Assembly: GCF_000015245.1 (NCBI RefSeq)
Contig: NC_008700.1
Location: forward strand, 227,501 to 275,000
Source of the DNA: Shewanella amazonensis SB2B
GTDB lineage: Bacteria; Pseudomonadota; Gammaproteobacteria; Enterobacterales; Shewanellaceae
DNA: 47,500 nt
Reading direction: 5' to 3'
In this document: piece after piece, positions 35,030-42,647 of the stretch
Numbering within the stretch: the stretch's first letter is position 1
Layout of the letters: each line of letters begins with the position of its first letter
Notes under the pieces: model-generated
What the model was told of the DNA's origin: nothing
Database searches by the model: none
Seen by the model: the letters and a program-made list of their open reading frames with translations, nothing else
Translations under genes and position numbers: made by a program

Positions 35030-35058
35030 TGGCCAGTCCCTGGTAACAGGGCTGGCCA
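35030..35058 (+). other. Strong hairpin between rpmJ and rpsM, without a T tract on the plus strand
   Basis: The arms 35030-35042 and 35047-35058 pair over 12 bp with one bulged T (35037) and loop gtaa. Plus-strand sequence after it is aaaaaatg, so it is not a classical forward terminator. On the minus strand the stem is followed by ga and TTTTTT. It may stabilise the 3' end of spc mRNA. Confidence 0.6.
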
Positions 35059-35066
35059 AAAAATGT

Positions 35067-35095
35067 TTGCAAAACTGTCACCTGTCGAGTATCCT
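35067..35095 (+). promoter_or_regulatory. Candidate alpha operon promoter
   Basis: TTGCAA (35067-35072), a 17-bp spacer and TATCCT (35090-35095). It precedes rpsM, where some alpha operon transcription starts in E. coli. The -10 is imperfect. Confidence 0.45.
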
Positions 35096-35145
35096 TTCGG
35101 GCTTTTCACAGGTGGCCTTTAACTTAAGGAGTGCATAGTGGCCCG
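35086..35145 (+). promoter_or_regulatory. Alpha operon leader / S4-type translational control site
   Basis: The segment contains gagtatcc, a cggg...gcttttcac stretch and aaggagtgcatagtggcccg around the GTG start of rpsM. It closely resembles the E. coli alpha leader, where S4 traps the ribosome on a pseudoknot. The pseudoknot was not folded here, so the assignment rests on similarity from memory. Confidence 0.55.
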
Positions 35146-35494
35146 TATAGCTGGCATTAACATTCCTGATCATAAGCACGCAGTCATCGCTTTGACTGCA
35201 ATCTACGGTATCGGTCGTACTCGCGCAAAAGCCATTTGCGCCGCTACTGCCATTGCTGAAGATGCCAAGATCAAGGAATTGAGCGAAGCTCAAATCGATA
35301 CCCTGCGCGAAGAAGTTGCCAAATACACAGTAGAAGGTGACTTGCGTCGTGAGGTTTCCATGAACATCAAGCGTCTGATGGACCTTGGTTGTTATCGTGG
35401 CCTCCGTCATCGTCGCAGCCTGCCCCTGCGTGGGCAACGTACCAAGACCAATGCGCGTACTCGCAAAGGTCCACGTAAACCTATCAAGAAGTAA
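35138..35494 (+). CDS. rpsM: 30S ribosomal protein S13
   Basis: S13 is part of the 30S head, forming bridges B1a/B1b and contacting P-site tRNA by its basic tail. The 118-residue protein begins ARIAGINIPDHKHAV and ends in TRKGPRKPIKK. It starts with GTG after aaggag, as in E. coli, where this start lies within the S4-controlled leader. Confidence 0.98.
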   Translation: MARIAGINIPDHKHAVIALTAIYGIGRTRAKAICAATAIAEDAKIKELSEAQIDTLREEVAKYTVEGDLRREVSMNIKRLMDLGCYRGLRHRRSLPLRGQRTKTNARTRKGPRKPIKK

Positions 35495-35508
35495 CGGGAA
35501 GGTGAGAA

Positions 35509-35901
35509 ATGGCTAAAGTTCCATCACGTTCTCCGCGCAAGCGCGTACGTAAACAGGTTGCCGATGGCATGGCTCACATCCATGCATCTTTCAATAACAC
35601 AATCGTGACTATCACCGATCGTCAGGGTAATGCTCTTTCTTGGGCAACTGCAGGTGGTTCAGGCTTCCGTGGTTCACGTAAGTCTACTCCATTCGCAGCT
35701 CAGGTAGCAGCAGAGCGCGCAGGTGTTGCCGCTCAGGACTACGGTCTGAAAAACCTTGAAGTGTTTGTGAAGGGTCCAGGTCCAGGTCGTGAATCAGCCA
35801 TTCGTGCGCTGAACGCTGTTGGTTACAAAATCACCAACATCACTGACGTGACACCGATCCCACACAACGGTTGTCGCCCTCCTAAGAAGCGCCGCGTGTA
35901 A
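35509..35901 (+). CDS. rpsK: 30S ribosomal protein S11
   Basis: S11 lies on the 30S platform near the mRNA exit. The 130-residue protein has HIHASFNNTIVTITD-type sequence near 27-40 and ends TPIPHNGCRPPKKRRV. In the alpha operon, 14 nt after rpsM. Confidence 0.99.
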   Translation: MAKVPSRSPRKRVRKQVADGMAHIHASFNNTIVTITDRQGNALSWATAGGSGFRGSRKSTPFAAQVAAERAGVAAQDYGLKNLEVFVKGPGPGRESAIRALNAVGYKITNITDVTPIPHNGCRPPKKRRV

Positions 35902-35932
35902 CGCCGTTAGTTAGGATAGTTGGAGAAAGAAC

Positions 35933-36553
35933 ATGGCAAGATACTTGGGTCCCAAGCTCAAGCTCAGCCGCCGGGAAGGTACCGACCTTTTCCTGAAAAG
36001 CGGTGTGAGAGCAATTGATTCGAAGTGTAAGCTGGAAACCGCTCCAGGTCAGCACGGTGCGCGCAAGCCACGTCTGTCTGAATACGGTACTCAGCTGCGT
36101 GAGAAGCAAAAAGTTCGTCGTATTTACGGTGTGCTGGAAAAGCAGTTCCGTAACTACTATAAGGAAGCTGCACGTCTGAAAGGCAACACCGGTGAAAACC
36201 TGTTGCAACTTTTGGAAACCCGTCTGGATAACGTAGTTTATCGTATGGGCTTTGGCTCAACTCGTGCCGAAGCACGTCAGCTGGTTAGCCATAAGTCTGT
36301 TATGGTAAACGGTCGTGTTGTTAACATCCCTTCATTCAAAGTGTCTGCGAATGATGTAGTAAGCATCCGTGAGAAGTCACGCACTCAAGCCCGTATCAAA
36401 GCGGCTTTGGAAGTGGCTGCCCAGCGTGAGAAGCCTACTTGGGTTGAAGTAGACGCCGCTAAGATGGAAGGTGCTTTCAAGCGTCTGCCAGAGCGTAGCG
36501 ATTTGTCTGCGGATATTAACGAACAGCTGATCGTCGAGCTTTACTCTAAGTAA
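35933..36553 (+). CDS. rpsD: 30S ribosomal protein S4
   Basis: S4 is a primary 16S-binding protein, affects accuracy and represses the alpha operon in E. coli. The 206-residue protein begins ARYLGPKLKLSRREGTDLFL and carries the S4 RNA-binding domain near 96-160 (RLDNVVYRMGFGSTRAEARQ). The long form without zinc cysteines is seen. The ribosome-binding site is ttggaga. Confidence 0.99.
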   Translation: MARYLGPKLKLSRREGTDLFLKSGVRAIDSKCKLETAPGQHGARKPRLSEYGTQLREKQKVRRIYGVLEKQFRNYYKEAARLKGNTGENLLQLLETRLDNVVYRMGFGSTRAEARQLVSHKSVMVNGRVVNIPSFKVSANDVVSIREKSRTQARIKAALEVAAQREKPTWVEVDAAKMEGAFKRLPERSDLSADINEQLIVELYSK

Positions 36554-36577
36554 GGCTAACAAACAAGAGAGGACACA

Positions 36578-37567
36578 ATGCAGGGTTCTGTTACAGAATT
36601 TCTTAAACCGCGTCTCGTGGACATCGAGCAGGTTAGCCCAACTCGTGCCAAAGTTACCCTGGAACCGCTTGAGCGTGGTTTCGGTCACACTTTAGGTAAC
36701 GCGTTGCGTCGCATCCTTCTGTCGTCCATGCCTGGCTGCGCGGTCACCGAAGTTGAAATCGACGGTGTACTGCACGAATACAGCAGCAAGGAAGGCGTTC
36801 AGGAAGACATCCTCGAGATCTTGTTGAACCTGAAAGGTTTGGCAGTGATTCTTGAGGGCAAAGACGAGGCTATGCTCACTCTGAGCAAGTCCGGCGCAGG
36901 CCCTGTTACTGCAGCAGACATCACCCATGATGGTGATGTTACTATCGCCAACCCTGATCATGTTATCTGTCACCTGACCGGTAATCATGACATCAGCATG
37001 CGTATCCGCGTTGAGCGTGGTCGTGGTTATGTGCCGGCTTCTGCCCGTGCACAGAACGAAGACGATGATCGCCCAATCGGTCGTCTGCTGGTTGACGCTT
37101 CTTTCTCACCGGTTGCCCGTATTGCCTACAATGTAGAAGCGGCCCGTGTTGAGCAGCGTACTGACCTGGACAAGCTGGTAATCGATATGACCACTAATGG
37201 TACAATCGATCCAGAAGAGGCTATCCGTCGCTCTGCAACTATTCTGGCTGAACAGCTGGATGCGTTTGTAGAACTGCGTGATGTGTCTGTTCCAGAGCAG
37301 AAGGAAGAGAAGCCAGAGTTCGATCCAATCCTGCTGCGTCCTGTCGACGATTTAGAGCTTACTGTACGTTCGGCCAACTGCTTGAAGGCCGAAGCGATTC
37401 ATTACATCGGTGATCTGGTTCAACGCACAGAAGTTGAGCTGCTCAAGACTCCTAACCTGGGTAAGAAATCTCTTACCGAGATCAAGGACGTATTGGCTTC
37501 TCGCGGTCTGTCGTTGGGTATGCGTCTGGAAAACTGGCCTCCAGCCAGCTTGGCAGACGACCTGTAA
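36578..37567 (+). CDS. rpoA: DNA-directed RNA polymerase subunit alpha
   Basis: The alpha dimer starts RNA polymerase assembly, and its C-terminal domain binds UP elements and activators. The 329-residue length equals that of E. coli. The N-terminal domain (about 1-235) has LERGFGHTLGNALRRILLSS near 29-48. The C-terminal domain (about 250-329) has VRSANCLKAEAIHYIGDLV and ends RLENWPPASLADDL. It is in the alpha operon, 24 nt after rpsD. Confidence 0.99.
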   Translation: MQGSVTEFLKPRLVDIEQVSPTRAKVTLEPLERGFGHTLGNALRRILLSSMPGCAVTEVEIDGVLHEYSSKEGVQEDILEILLNLKGLAVILEGKDEAMLTLSKSGAGPVTAADITHDGDVTIANPDHVICHLTGNHDISMRIRVERGRGYVPASARAQNEDDDRPIGRLLVDASFSPVARIAYNVEAARVEQRTDLDKLVIDMTTNGTIDPEEAIRRSATILAEQLDAFVELRDVSVPEQKEEKPEFDPILLRPVDDLELTVRSANCLKAEAIHYIGDLVQRTEVELLKTPNLGKKSLTEIKDVLASRGLSLGMRLENWPPASLADDL

Positions 37568-37606
37568 TACCGGATTGGTACAGAGATAGTTTATAAGGAT
37601 TAGGTC

Positions 37607-38002
37607 ATGCGCCATCGTAAGAGTGGTCGTCAACTTAACCGCAACAGCAGCCACCGTCAGGCTATGTTCCGCAACATGGCTTCTTCACTGGTACGTCACG
37701 AGATCATCAAGACTACCGCTGTGAAGGCGAAAGAACTGCGTCGCGTAGTTGAGCCCCTGATTACACTCGCTAAGAGTGATAGCGTTGCAAATCGCCGTTT
37801 GGCATTTGCTCGCACCCGCGATCAAGAAGTCGTTGGTAAACTGTTCAACGAATTGGGTCCACGTTACCAGGAGCGTCCTGGTGGTTACACCCGTATTCTG
37901 AAGTGCGGTCTGCGTGCCGGTGATAAAGCCCCTATGGCTTACATCGAGCTGGTTGGTCGCCCAGAAGCTGCTCAAGCTGTTGAAGTTGAAGCCGCTGAGT
38001 AA
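37607..38002 (+). CDS. rplQ: 50S ribosomal protein L17
   Basis: L17 lies near the tunnel exit. The 131-residue protein begins MRHRKSGRQLNRNSSHRQAM and includes GGYTRILKCGLRAGDKAPMAYIEL-type sequence. It has the usual acidic end (VEVEAAE). It is the last gene of the ribosomal superoperon. Confidence 0.99.
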   Translation: MRHRKSGRQLNRNSSHRQAMFRNMASSLVRHEIIKTTAVKAKELRRVVEPLITLAKSDSVANRRLAFARTRDQEVVGKLFNELGPRYQERPGGYTRILKCGLRAGDKAPMAYIELVGRPEAAQAVEVEAAE

Positions 38003-38020
38003 TTGAGCGTTACCGAAAAA

Positions 38021-38046
38021 ACCGGACCTTAGGGTCCGGTTTTTTT
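38021..38046. terminator. Bidirectional terminator after rplQ
   Basis: An 8-bp perfect stem, accggacc/ggtccggt, with loop ttag, is flanked by a run of A before and TTTTTT after. It can stop transcription from rplQ on the plus strand and from the minus-strand gene at 38058-39029. Confidence 0.9.
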
Positions 38047-38057
38047 ATGTCTGCAAA

Positions 38058-39029
38058 CTACTCCATCCAATCAATTTTCCCATCCAGACCATCGGGCACT
38101 TTGAGTTGCCATTTCTGCATTCCACTACGACTGAACACCCAACGGCCGCTGTCATCGATCACCGGATAGATACTCGACGCGGGTGTGCCATTTAAGATAC
38201 GTTCTGCCATCCTGGCGGCTGTCCTACCGTGGGCATATCCATCCAGAACATAACCACCTACATTACCCCTCGGGCCGATAGAAAAATCCCAGAAGCCGAA
38301 CGATGGAACGGATGTATGGTCGTAGATCCAGTTAAGCATCTCATCTGGCGGGGTATAGCTGCCATCAGCTTCAAAGAGAGTATGGTAGAGGCCGACGATA
38401 ATCGCATCGTAGCCTTGCGCCTTCGCTTGAGTCACCCGGTCTCGCCACACTTCGCTGCGGTTATCCAGCCGTATGTCGATATGAATATTGCCGACCTTTA
38501 CATAAGGCTCCAGCTGACTGAGGTGTGCGTGTGACACCGTCGAGGTAGTGGACGCATCAAATAGCACCAGTATTCTGGGGGCGTCTTTGTTTAGCAGAGC
38601 GCTCATAAACAATACCGACCGTTTCAACAGTGGCCTCTCAAACACCCCGGTGATCGCGCTGAACTGTTCCAGTTCGTAGTCTCTTGGTGTACCGTTAAGT
38701 CCGAGGAATACCAACGGGACTTTAAGCTTGCTTAGTCGCGCTGATAGCAATCTGAATGCATTATCGTCTCCAATCAATATCAGTTCTGGCTCATACGCTT
38801 TGAGCTCGTTCCAGACGCGGTCTGCGGCGGTCTCATAGTCTTCCCGAGGGATGCGTTTGGTATCGAGCTGGAAACGTGTCAGCTGATGTCCTGCAAGCAC
38901 ATCTTCAATACCAGTCACGTATTCTTGGTCCCAGGCGTAGCCTGCGTGGTAGCTTTCTATAATAGCTACGCGAGCGGCAAAGGCTGGGGAAAGTAAAAGG
39001 CAGCAGAACAATATGATGAAGCGGCACAT
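38058..39029 (-). CDS. Orphan periplasmic substrate-binding protein (ABC_sub_bind-like)
   Basis: The 323-residue product has a signal peptide (about 1-18, ending SPAFA) and should be periplasmic. The mature part looks like a two-lobed type I binding protein: RVAIIESYHAGYAWDQEYV, then LILIGDDNAFRLL, VPLVFLGLNG, PRILVLFDASTTS, GYDAIIVGLYHTL and GRTAARMAERILNG. This pattern recalls the ABC transporter substrate-binding family PF04392. No ABC permease or ATPase gene of its own lies beside it; neighbours are rplQ and ccmE. It may serve a distant transporter or act as a sensor input. The ligand is unknown and the family call is from memory. Confidence 0.7.
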   Translation of the reverse strand: MCRFIILFCCLLLSPAFAARVAIIESYHAGYAWDQEYVTGIEDVLAGHQLTRFQLDTKRIPREDYETAADRVWNELKAYEPELILIGDDNAFRLLSARLSKLKVPLVFLGLNGTPRDYELEQFSAITGVFERPLLKRSVLFMSALLNKDAPRILVLFDASTTSTVSHAHLSQLEPYVKVGNIHIDIRLDNRSEVWRDRVTQAKAQGYDAIIVGLYHTLFEADGSYTPPDEMLNWIYDHTSVPSFGFWDFSIGPRGNVGGYVLDGYAHGRTAARMAERILNGTPASSIYPVIDDSGRWVFSRSGMQKWQLKVPDGLDGKIDWME

Positions 39030-39079
39030 GATGTCATCTCCGTGAATGACTCCACCAAGTATAGTCGTGCCGCTAAGAA

Positions 39080-39103
39080 GAAAGCCTCCGGGTGGAGGCT
39101 TTC
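39080..39103 (-). terminator. Terminator of the ccmABCDE operon
   Basis: A 10-bp perfect stem, gaaagcctcc/ggaggctttc, with a 4-nt loop lies 7 nt after the ccmE stop on the minus strand. The following cttctt tract is only moderately T-rich, so termination may be partial and could let transcripts enter the substrate-binding protein gene. Confidence 0.6.
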
Positions 39104-39110
39104 GAAGAGA

Positions 39111-39599
39111 TTAGCGTGAACCGCCTTTCTGTGTCTCGGTATATTCCAGCTTCTCATGGTTTTTACCCATGGCTTCAGCGACTTCAGGCGGCATGTAGTT
39201 TTCGTCGTGTTTGGCGAGCACTTCACTGGCCTGCAGTTTACCGTCTTCGGTCAAAACGCCCTGGGCTACAATGCCCTGGCCTTCACGGAAGAGATCCGGC
39301 AGCAGGTCATCATAAGTCACAATCACTTCACCGCCGCCAGCATCGTGAACTGCAAATTCAACGTGGAGGCTGTTGGGGTCACGGATCATGGAGCCAACAG
39401 TCACCATACCACCTACACGAATACGCTGCCCCACTTCAGGTTTGATGCCAGTGTCTGCTTTTCCGTGAGCGATTTCAGTTGGGGTATAGAACAGGTTAAG
39501 GTTGGTATTCAGTGCATACAGCAGCAAAGAAGCCACCGCTGCCACACCACCAATCAGACCTACGACAAGGGCCAGTCTTTTCTTACGTCTTGGATTCAT
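39111..39599 (-). CDS. ccmE: Cytochrome c maturation haem chaperone CcmE
   Basis: CcmE holds haem covalently in the periplasm and passes it to the CcmF/H ligase. The 162-residue protein has one N-terminal membrane anchor (about 8-28) and an OB-like periplasmic domain. The haem-binding motif LAKHDENYMPPEV places the covalent histidine at 131 and the tyrosine ligand at 135 (His130 and Tyr134 in E. coli). Its start overlaps ccmD by 4 nt. It is last in the ccmABCDE operon. Confidence 0.98.
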   Translation of the reverse strand: MNPRRKKRLALVVGLIGGVAAVASLLLYALNTNLNLFYTPTEIAHGKADTGIKPEVGQRIRVGGMVTVGSMIRDPNSLHVEFAVHDAGGGEVIVTYDDLLPDLFREGQGIVAQGVLTEDGKLQASEVLAKHDENYMPPEVAEAMGKNHEKLEYTETQKGGSR

Positions 39600-39796
39600 G
39601 CTTTGTTGCTCCGGCTTTCTTTCAGGCGCTCTTCCCGAGCGATTTTCTTAGCGATCTCCGTGAGCACCTTGCCTTTTTGGCGCGTGCTAAGAATGATGAG
39701 GGTCGCGAGGCTGGTAGCAGTAACGCCATAAGCCAGCCAGACATAGAAGGCGTAGCCTCCCATGTTGATAAAGTCTGTAAAGGATTCAAACTGCAT
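39596..39796 (-). CDS. ccmD: Haem exporter protein CcmD
   Basis: CcmD is a small membrane protein that helps release holo-CcmE from the CcmABC complex. The 66-residue product has one membrane helix (about 15-36) followed by a strongly charged cytoplasmic tail (KGKVLTEIAKKIAREERLKE). It overlaps ccmC by one base and ccmE by 4 nt, which suggests coupled translation. Confidence 0.95.
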   Translation of the reverse strand: MQFESFTDFINMGGYAFYVWLAYGVTATSLATLIILSTRQKGKVLTEIAKKIAREERLKESRSNKA

Positions 39797-40542
39797 TATT
39801 TAACTCCTTGAGCCAAGGCCATCTCGCGCACCCAGGGACGCATGGCATTGCGTGCCAGGATCTCGGCCTTGAATCGAACCAGGGTCAAAGCACCGATCAT
39901 CAAGCCAAAGCCCACAATATTAATGAGCAAAGGGTACAGCATGTCGCTGGACATGGTGGATTTTTCGGTGATTCGAATCGTGGATGGCTGATGCAGTGAG
40001 CTCCACCATTCCACTGAATACTTGATGATGGGGATGTTAATCACACCCACAATCGCCAGAATACCAGCGGCCCGGGCGGCCAGCACCTTGTCTTCGAAAG
40101 ATGCATAAAGCGCAATCACGCCCAAATACAGGAACAGCAGCACCAACTCAGAAGTCAGGCGTGCATCCCATACCCACCATGTGCCCCACATCGGCTTGCC
40201 CCAGGTTGCGCCGGTGAAGAGGGCGATAAAGGTGACCACAGCACCGATTGGCGCGATGGCTGCGGCGGTCCAATCAGCTGCTTTAATTTGCCATACCAGA
40301 CCAATAAAGGCGGCGGTGGCCATCCCCATATACGCTGCCATCGACATGGATGCCGCTGGCACGTGAATAAAGATGATGCGATAGCTGTCACCCTGTTGAT
40401 AGTCTGTCGGCGCAAACAGCAATCCCCAGGTGGTGCCAGTGGCGATAAAGGCTAACGCCAGGAAGGCAAACCAGGGTAAGAGTTTGTCTGATAACTTGTA
40501 AGCACGCTCGGGATCGGCGTAAGGATGTAACCACTTCCACAT
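39796..40542 (-). CDS. ccmC: Haem transporter subunit CcmC
   Basis: CcmC presents haem to CcmE at the outer face of the inner membrane. The 248-residue protein has six predicted helices and the tryptophan-rich WWD motif WGTWWVWDARLTSE at 119-132. His60 (IFIHVP) and His184 (SSLHQP) are the two axial haem ligands and fall on the E. coli numbers. One base separates its start from the ccmB stop. Confidence 0.98.
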   Translation of the reverse strand: MWKWLHPYADPERAYKLSDKLLPWFAFLALAFIATGTTWGLLFAPTDYQQGDSYRIIFIHVPAASMSMAAYMGMATAAFIGLVWQIKAADWTAAAIAPIGAVVTFIALFTGATWGKPMWGTWWVWDARLTSELVLLFLYLGVIALYASFEDKVLAARAAGILAIVGVINIPIIKYSVEWWSSLHQPSTIRITEKSTMSSDMLYPLLINIVGFGLMIGALTLVRFKAEILARNAMRPWVREMALAQGVK

Positions 40543-40543
40543 A

Positions 40544-41239
40544 TTAGTTAGTACTCACTCTTAAAGAGGCGCCAACGGCAAAGGGCGCCAGTGTTAAAGA
40601 CCCAACCAGCATGGCACCTATTATAGCGAGCTGGCCATCGTAGGGTAAATTCATTCCCGCTGCATCAATGGCACTGGTCGCAAAAATCAGTACCGGAATA
40701 TAGAGCGGCAGTATTAACAAACTCAGTAATACGCCGCCTTTACGTAATCCTACCGTCAGTGCCACACCTATGGCACCAAGCAGACTCAGCACCGGAGTAC
40801 CCAGCGCCAGGGTGCTCATCAGCGCACCATAACTGTTGTCTTCCAGATGCAGCAATACCGCCAGCAGCGGCGACACCAAAATCAGTGGCACGCCGGTTAA
40901 CAGCCAGTGGGCCAGCACCTTGGCCAGCACTGTGATGTACAGTGGCTGCGGACTTAGCAGCATCTGCTCCAGCGAGCCATCGACAAAGTCTGCTTTGAAC
41001 AAACGCTCCAGCGATAACATGGACGCCAGCAGCGCAGCTACCCAAATGATGCCGGGAGCAATGCGGGTCAATACCTGTGGTTCAGGGCCAATTCCCAATG
41101 GGAACAGGGTCACGACCATCACAAAAAATAACAAGGGATTGAAGATATCGCCGCGATGACGGATGGCAATTTTTAAATCCCGCTTGAGTACAGTGCCAAA
41201 TGCCTGGGTAAAACTAATGCCTCTTTTCATGCGAGCCAA
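40544..41239 (-). CDS. ccmB: Haem exporter membrane subunit CcmB
   Basis: CcmB is the permease partner of CcmA in the ABC-type complex needed for holo-CcmE release. The 231-residue protein has six hydrophobic segments and the family sequence GIGPEPQVLTRIAPGIIWVA near 53-72, followed by DGSLEQMLLSPQPL. The N-terminal part is basic and cytoplasmic. The gene lies 2 nt after ccmA. Confidence 0.97.
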   Translation of the reverse strand: MARMKRGISFTQAFGTVLKRDLKIAIRHRGDIFNPLLFFVMVVTLFPLGIGPEPQVLTRIAPGIIWVAALLASMLSLERLFKADFVDGSLEQMLLSPQPLYITVLAKVLAHWLLTGVPLILVSPLLAVLLHLEDNSYGALMSTLALGTPVLSLLGAIGVALTVGLRKGGVLLSLLILPLYIPVLIFATSAIDAAGMNLPYDGQLAIIGAMLVGSLTLAPFAVGASLRVSTN

Positions 41240-41241
41240 CC

Positions 41242-41895
41242 TTATACGAACCTGTACTCAAGCTTGAGTTTGCGAAGCCGCTCATCCTTGATGAGTCCCA
41301 TATCCTGGTGAGTCGTCAGGATCACACAGCCGCCGTTATCGGCATGCTTGAGAAACAGTTGTTCAAGCTCAGCAACGCCGCGTTTGTCAATGGCGGTAAA
41401 AGGCTCGTCCAGGATCCACACTTTACAGTTGCTGTGCCAAAGCCGTGCAAGCGCGGTGCGTCTGTGCTGCCCCGCAGATAAATGACCTGCAAGCGCTTCT
41501 TCAAATCCCTTCAGATTGACCTTGGCGAGGACCTCGCCGGTGTCGAAATCATCATAGCCACTGAGCCTTAAATTGAAGTTAAGGTTCTCTTCGGCTGTCA
41601 GCTCGCTTTTGACACCCGCCAAATGGCCTAAATAAAGTAGGTCTTCGTTAAATTCATCGCGGCAACGGCCAATTTCTTCGTCGCGGTAAAACACACTGCC
41701 GGCGTAAGGGCGGGAGAGTCCTGCAAGGATGCGCAGCAAGCTGGTTTTGCCCGCGCCATTGGGGCCTTCAATTTGGATGATATCGCCTTCGTTCACACTG
41801 AAACTCAGTTCGTCAAAGAGGATCCTTTCTTCACGAATGCAAGTCAGCTTTTCGGCGGATACCAGTGAGTGGGCTGTTTTTGTTGGTAGTGTCAC
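41242..41895 (-). CDS. ccmA: Haem exporter ATP-binding subunit CcmA
   Basis: CcmA is the ATPase of the CcmAB(CD) complex, on the cytoplasmic face. With the GTG at 41895 the product has 217 residues: Walker A GPNGAGKTS at 44-52, signature LSAGQ at 139-143 and Walker B WILDEP at 160-165. GTG 41895 is chosen because agagg lies just upstream and the length fits the family. An in-frame ATG at 41937 would add 14 residues but has no clear ribosome-binding site. It is first in the minus-strand ccmABCDE operon. Confidence 0.93.
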   Translation of the reverse strand: MTLPTKTAHSLVSAEKLTCIREERILFDELSFSVNEGDIIQIEGPNGAGKTSLLRILAGLSRPYAGSVFYRDEEIGRCRDEFNEDLLYLGHLAGVKSELTAEENLNFNLRLSGYDDFDTGEVLAKVNLKGFEEALAGHLSAGQHRRTALARLWHSNCKVWILDEPFTAIDKRGVAELEQLFLKHADNGGCVILTTHQDMGLIKDERLRKLKLEYRFV

Positions 41896-42205
41896 TGAGA
41901 CCTCTAATACCGCGTAATCCTGTGCTGATACTAACATACTTGAAATCCGGGGTTTACCGATGAAGTAGACTAAGTATCAGCAATTTGATGCAGTTCCAAT
42001 AAGTGCAATGATGCCGGAACTTTTTCAATATTTGCTAATATATTGCCGAATTTGTGGGGTAAATCTCATCCTCTAAAACAAGCTGGGAGGGAACTCACAA
42101 AAAGGTGAGATCTTTTGAAGTTTGTAGTACCCTAATCTCGCTAAAACCAGTCTGCCTTCGAGGGCAGCGTTGAGCATGTAAGTATTTGCATTAGGAACAT
42201 TGAAC
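41896..42205. other. Divergent intergenic region ccmA / scyA
   Basis: This 310-nt space holds the likely ccmA promoter. It also holds a CRP-like half-palindrome (tgtgg-N6-tctca, 42053-42068; 8 of 10 conserved bases) and a ctcac/gtgag inverted repeat (42094-42109) upstream of scyA. No convincing -35/-10 pair for scyA was found; ttgtgg-16-taaaac is a weak candidate overlapping the CRP-like site. No gene is seen. Confidence 0.4.
41971..41999 (-). promoter_or_regulatory. Candidate ccmABCDE promoter (extended -10)
   Basis: Minus strand: TTGGAA (41994-41999), a 17-bp spacer ending in TGA, and TACTTA (41971-41976). The TGn extension partly makes up for a weak -10. Confidence 0.35.
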
Positions 42206-42499
42206 ATGAAAAAACTGTTAGCAATGACTGCAGTAGCTGCTCTGACTATGGCTGCCAGCGTATCTGCCCAAGAAGGTGAAGCTGTATATAACAAGGCTTG
42301 CCAGGTATGTCACAGCATGGGCGTAGCCGGTGCCCCTAAGGCTCACGATGCTGCCCAGTGGGAACCTCGTCTGGCCAAAGGTATCGATGCGCTGCTGACC
42401 AGCGTTAAAGGTGGTCTGAACGCTATGCCTCCAGGCGGCATGTGCACTGACTGTACCGACGAAGACTACAAGAACGCCATCGAGTTCATGTCCAAGTAA
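42206..42499 (+). CDS. scyA: Cytochrome c5, ScyA-like periplasmic monohaem cytochrome
   Basis: This small periplasmic electron carrier has 97 residues with a signal peptide (about 1-21, ending ASVSA) and one haem motif, CQVCH, at 32-36. Met74 in NAMPPGGM is the likely sixth ligand. Cys80 and Cys83 (CTDC) form the disulfide typical of cytochrome c5. ATG 42206 is preferred; a TTG two codons upstream (42200) is less likely. It lies between the two halves of the ccm locus, whose products it needs. In Shewanella this protein is known to pass electrons to the cbb3 oxidase and other partners; that role is taken from the family. Confidence 0.9.
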   Translation: MKKLLAMTAVAALTMAASVSAQEGEAVYNKACQVCHSMGVAGAPKAHDAAQWEPRLAKGIDALLTSVKGGLNAMPPGGMCTDCTDEDYKNAIEFMSK

Positions 42500-42517
42500 T
42501 TGGAATGTAGTTCGAAG

Positions 42518-42541
42518 AACCGGCCATCAGGCCGGTTTTTT
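42518..42541 (+). terminator. scyA terminator
   Basis: Stem aaccggcc/ggccggtt with loop atca, running into a T tract ending at 42541. It lies 18 nt after scyA. Confidence 0.9.
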
Positions 42542-42595
42542 ATTGTCCGTTTTTTTGTAATTTTGCCTTGAGCAAGACTGACCTCAGGCAAACAA

Positions 42596-42618
42596 AAAGC
42601 CGGCAGATAGCCGGCTTT
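42596..42618 (-). terminator. ccmI terminator
   Basis: Stem aaagccggc/gccggcttt with a 5-nt loop. On the minus strand the stem is followed by ttg after its own T-rich arm. It lies 29 nt after the ccmI stop, facing the scyA terminator. Confidence 0.75.
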
Positions 42619-42647
42619 ATTGTAGGTGAGTACCTGTCGCCCGGGGC

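Noticed and set aside
42053..42068. CRP site upstream of scyA
   Set aside because: tgtgg-N6-tctca matches 8 of 10 core bases, but no mapped promoter fixes its position, so it is only mentioned in the intergenic entry and not called as a site.
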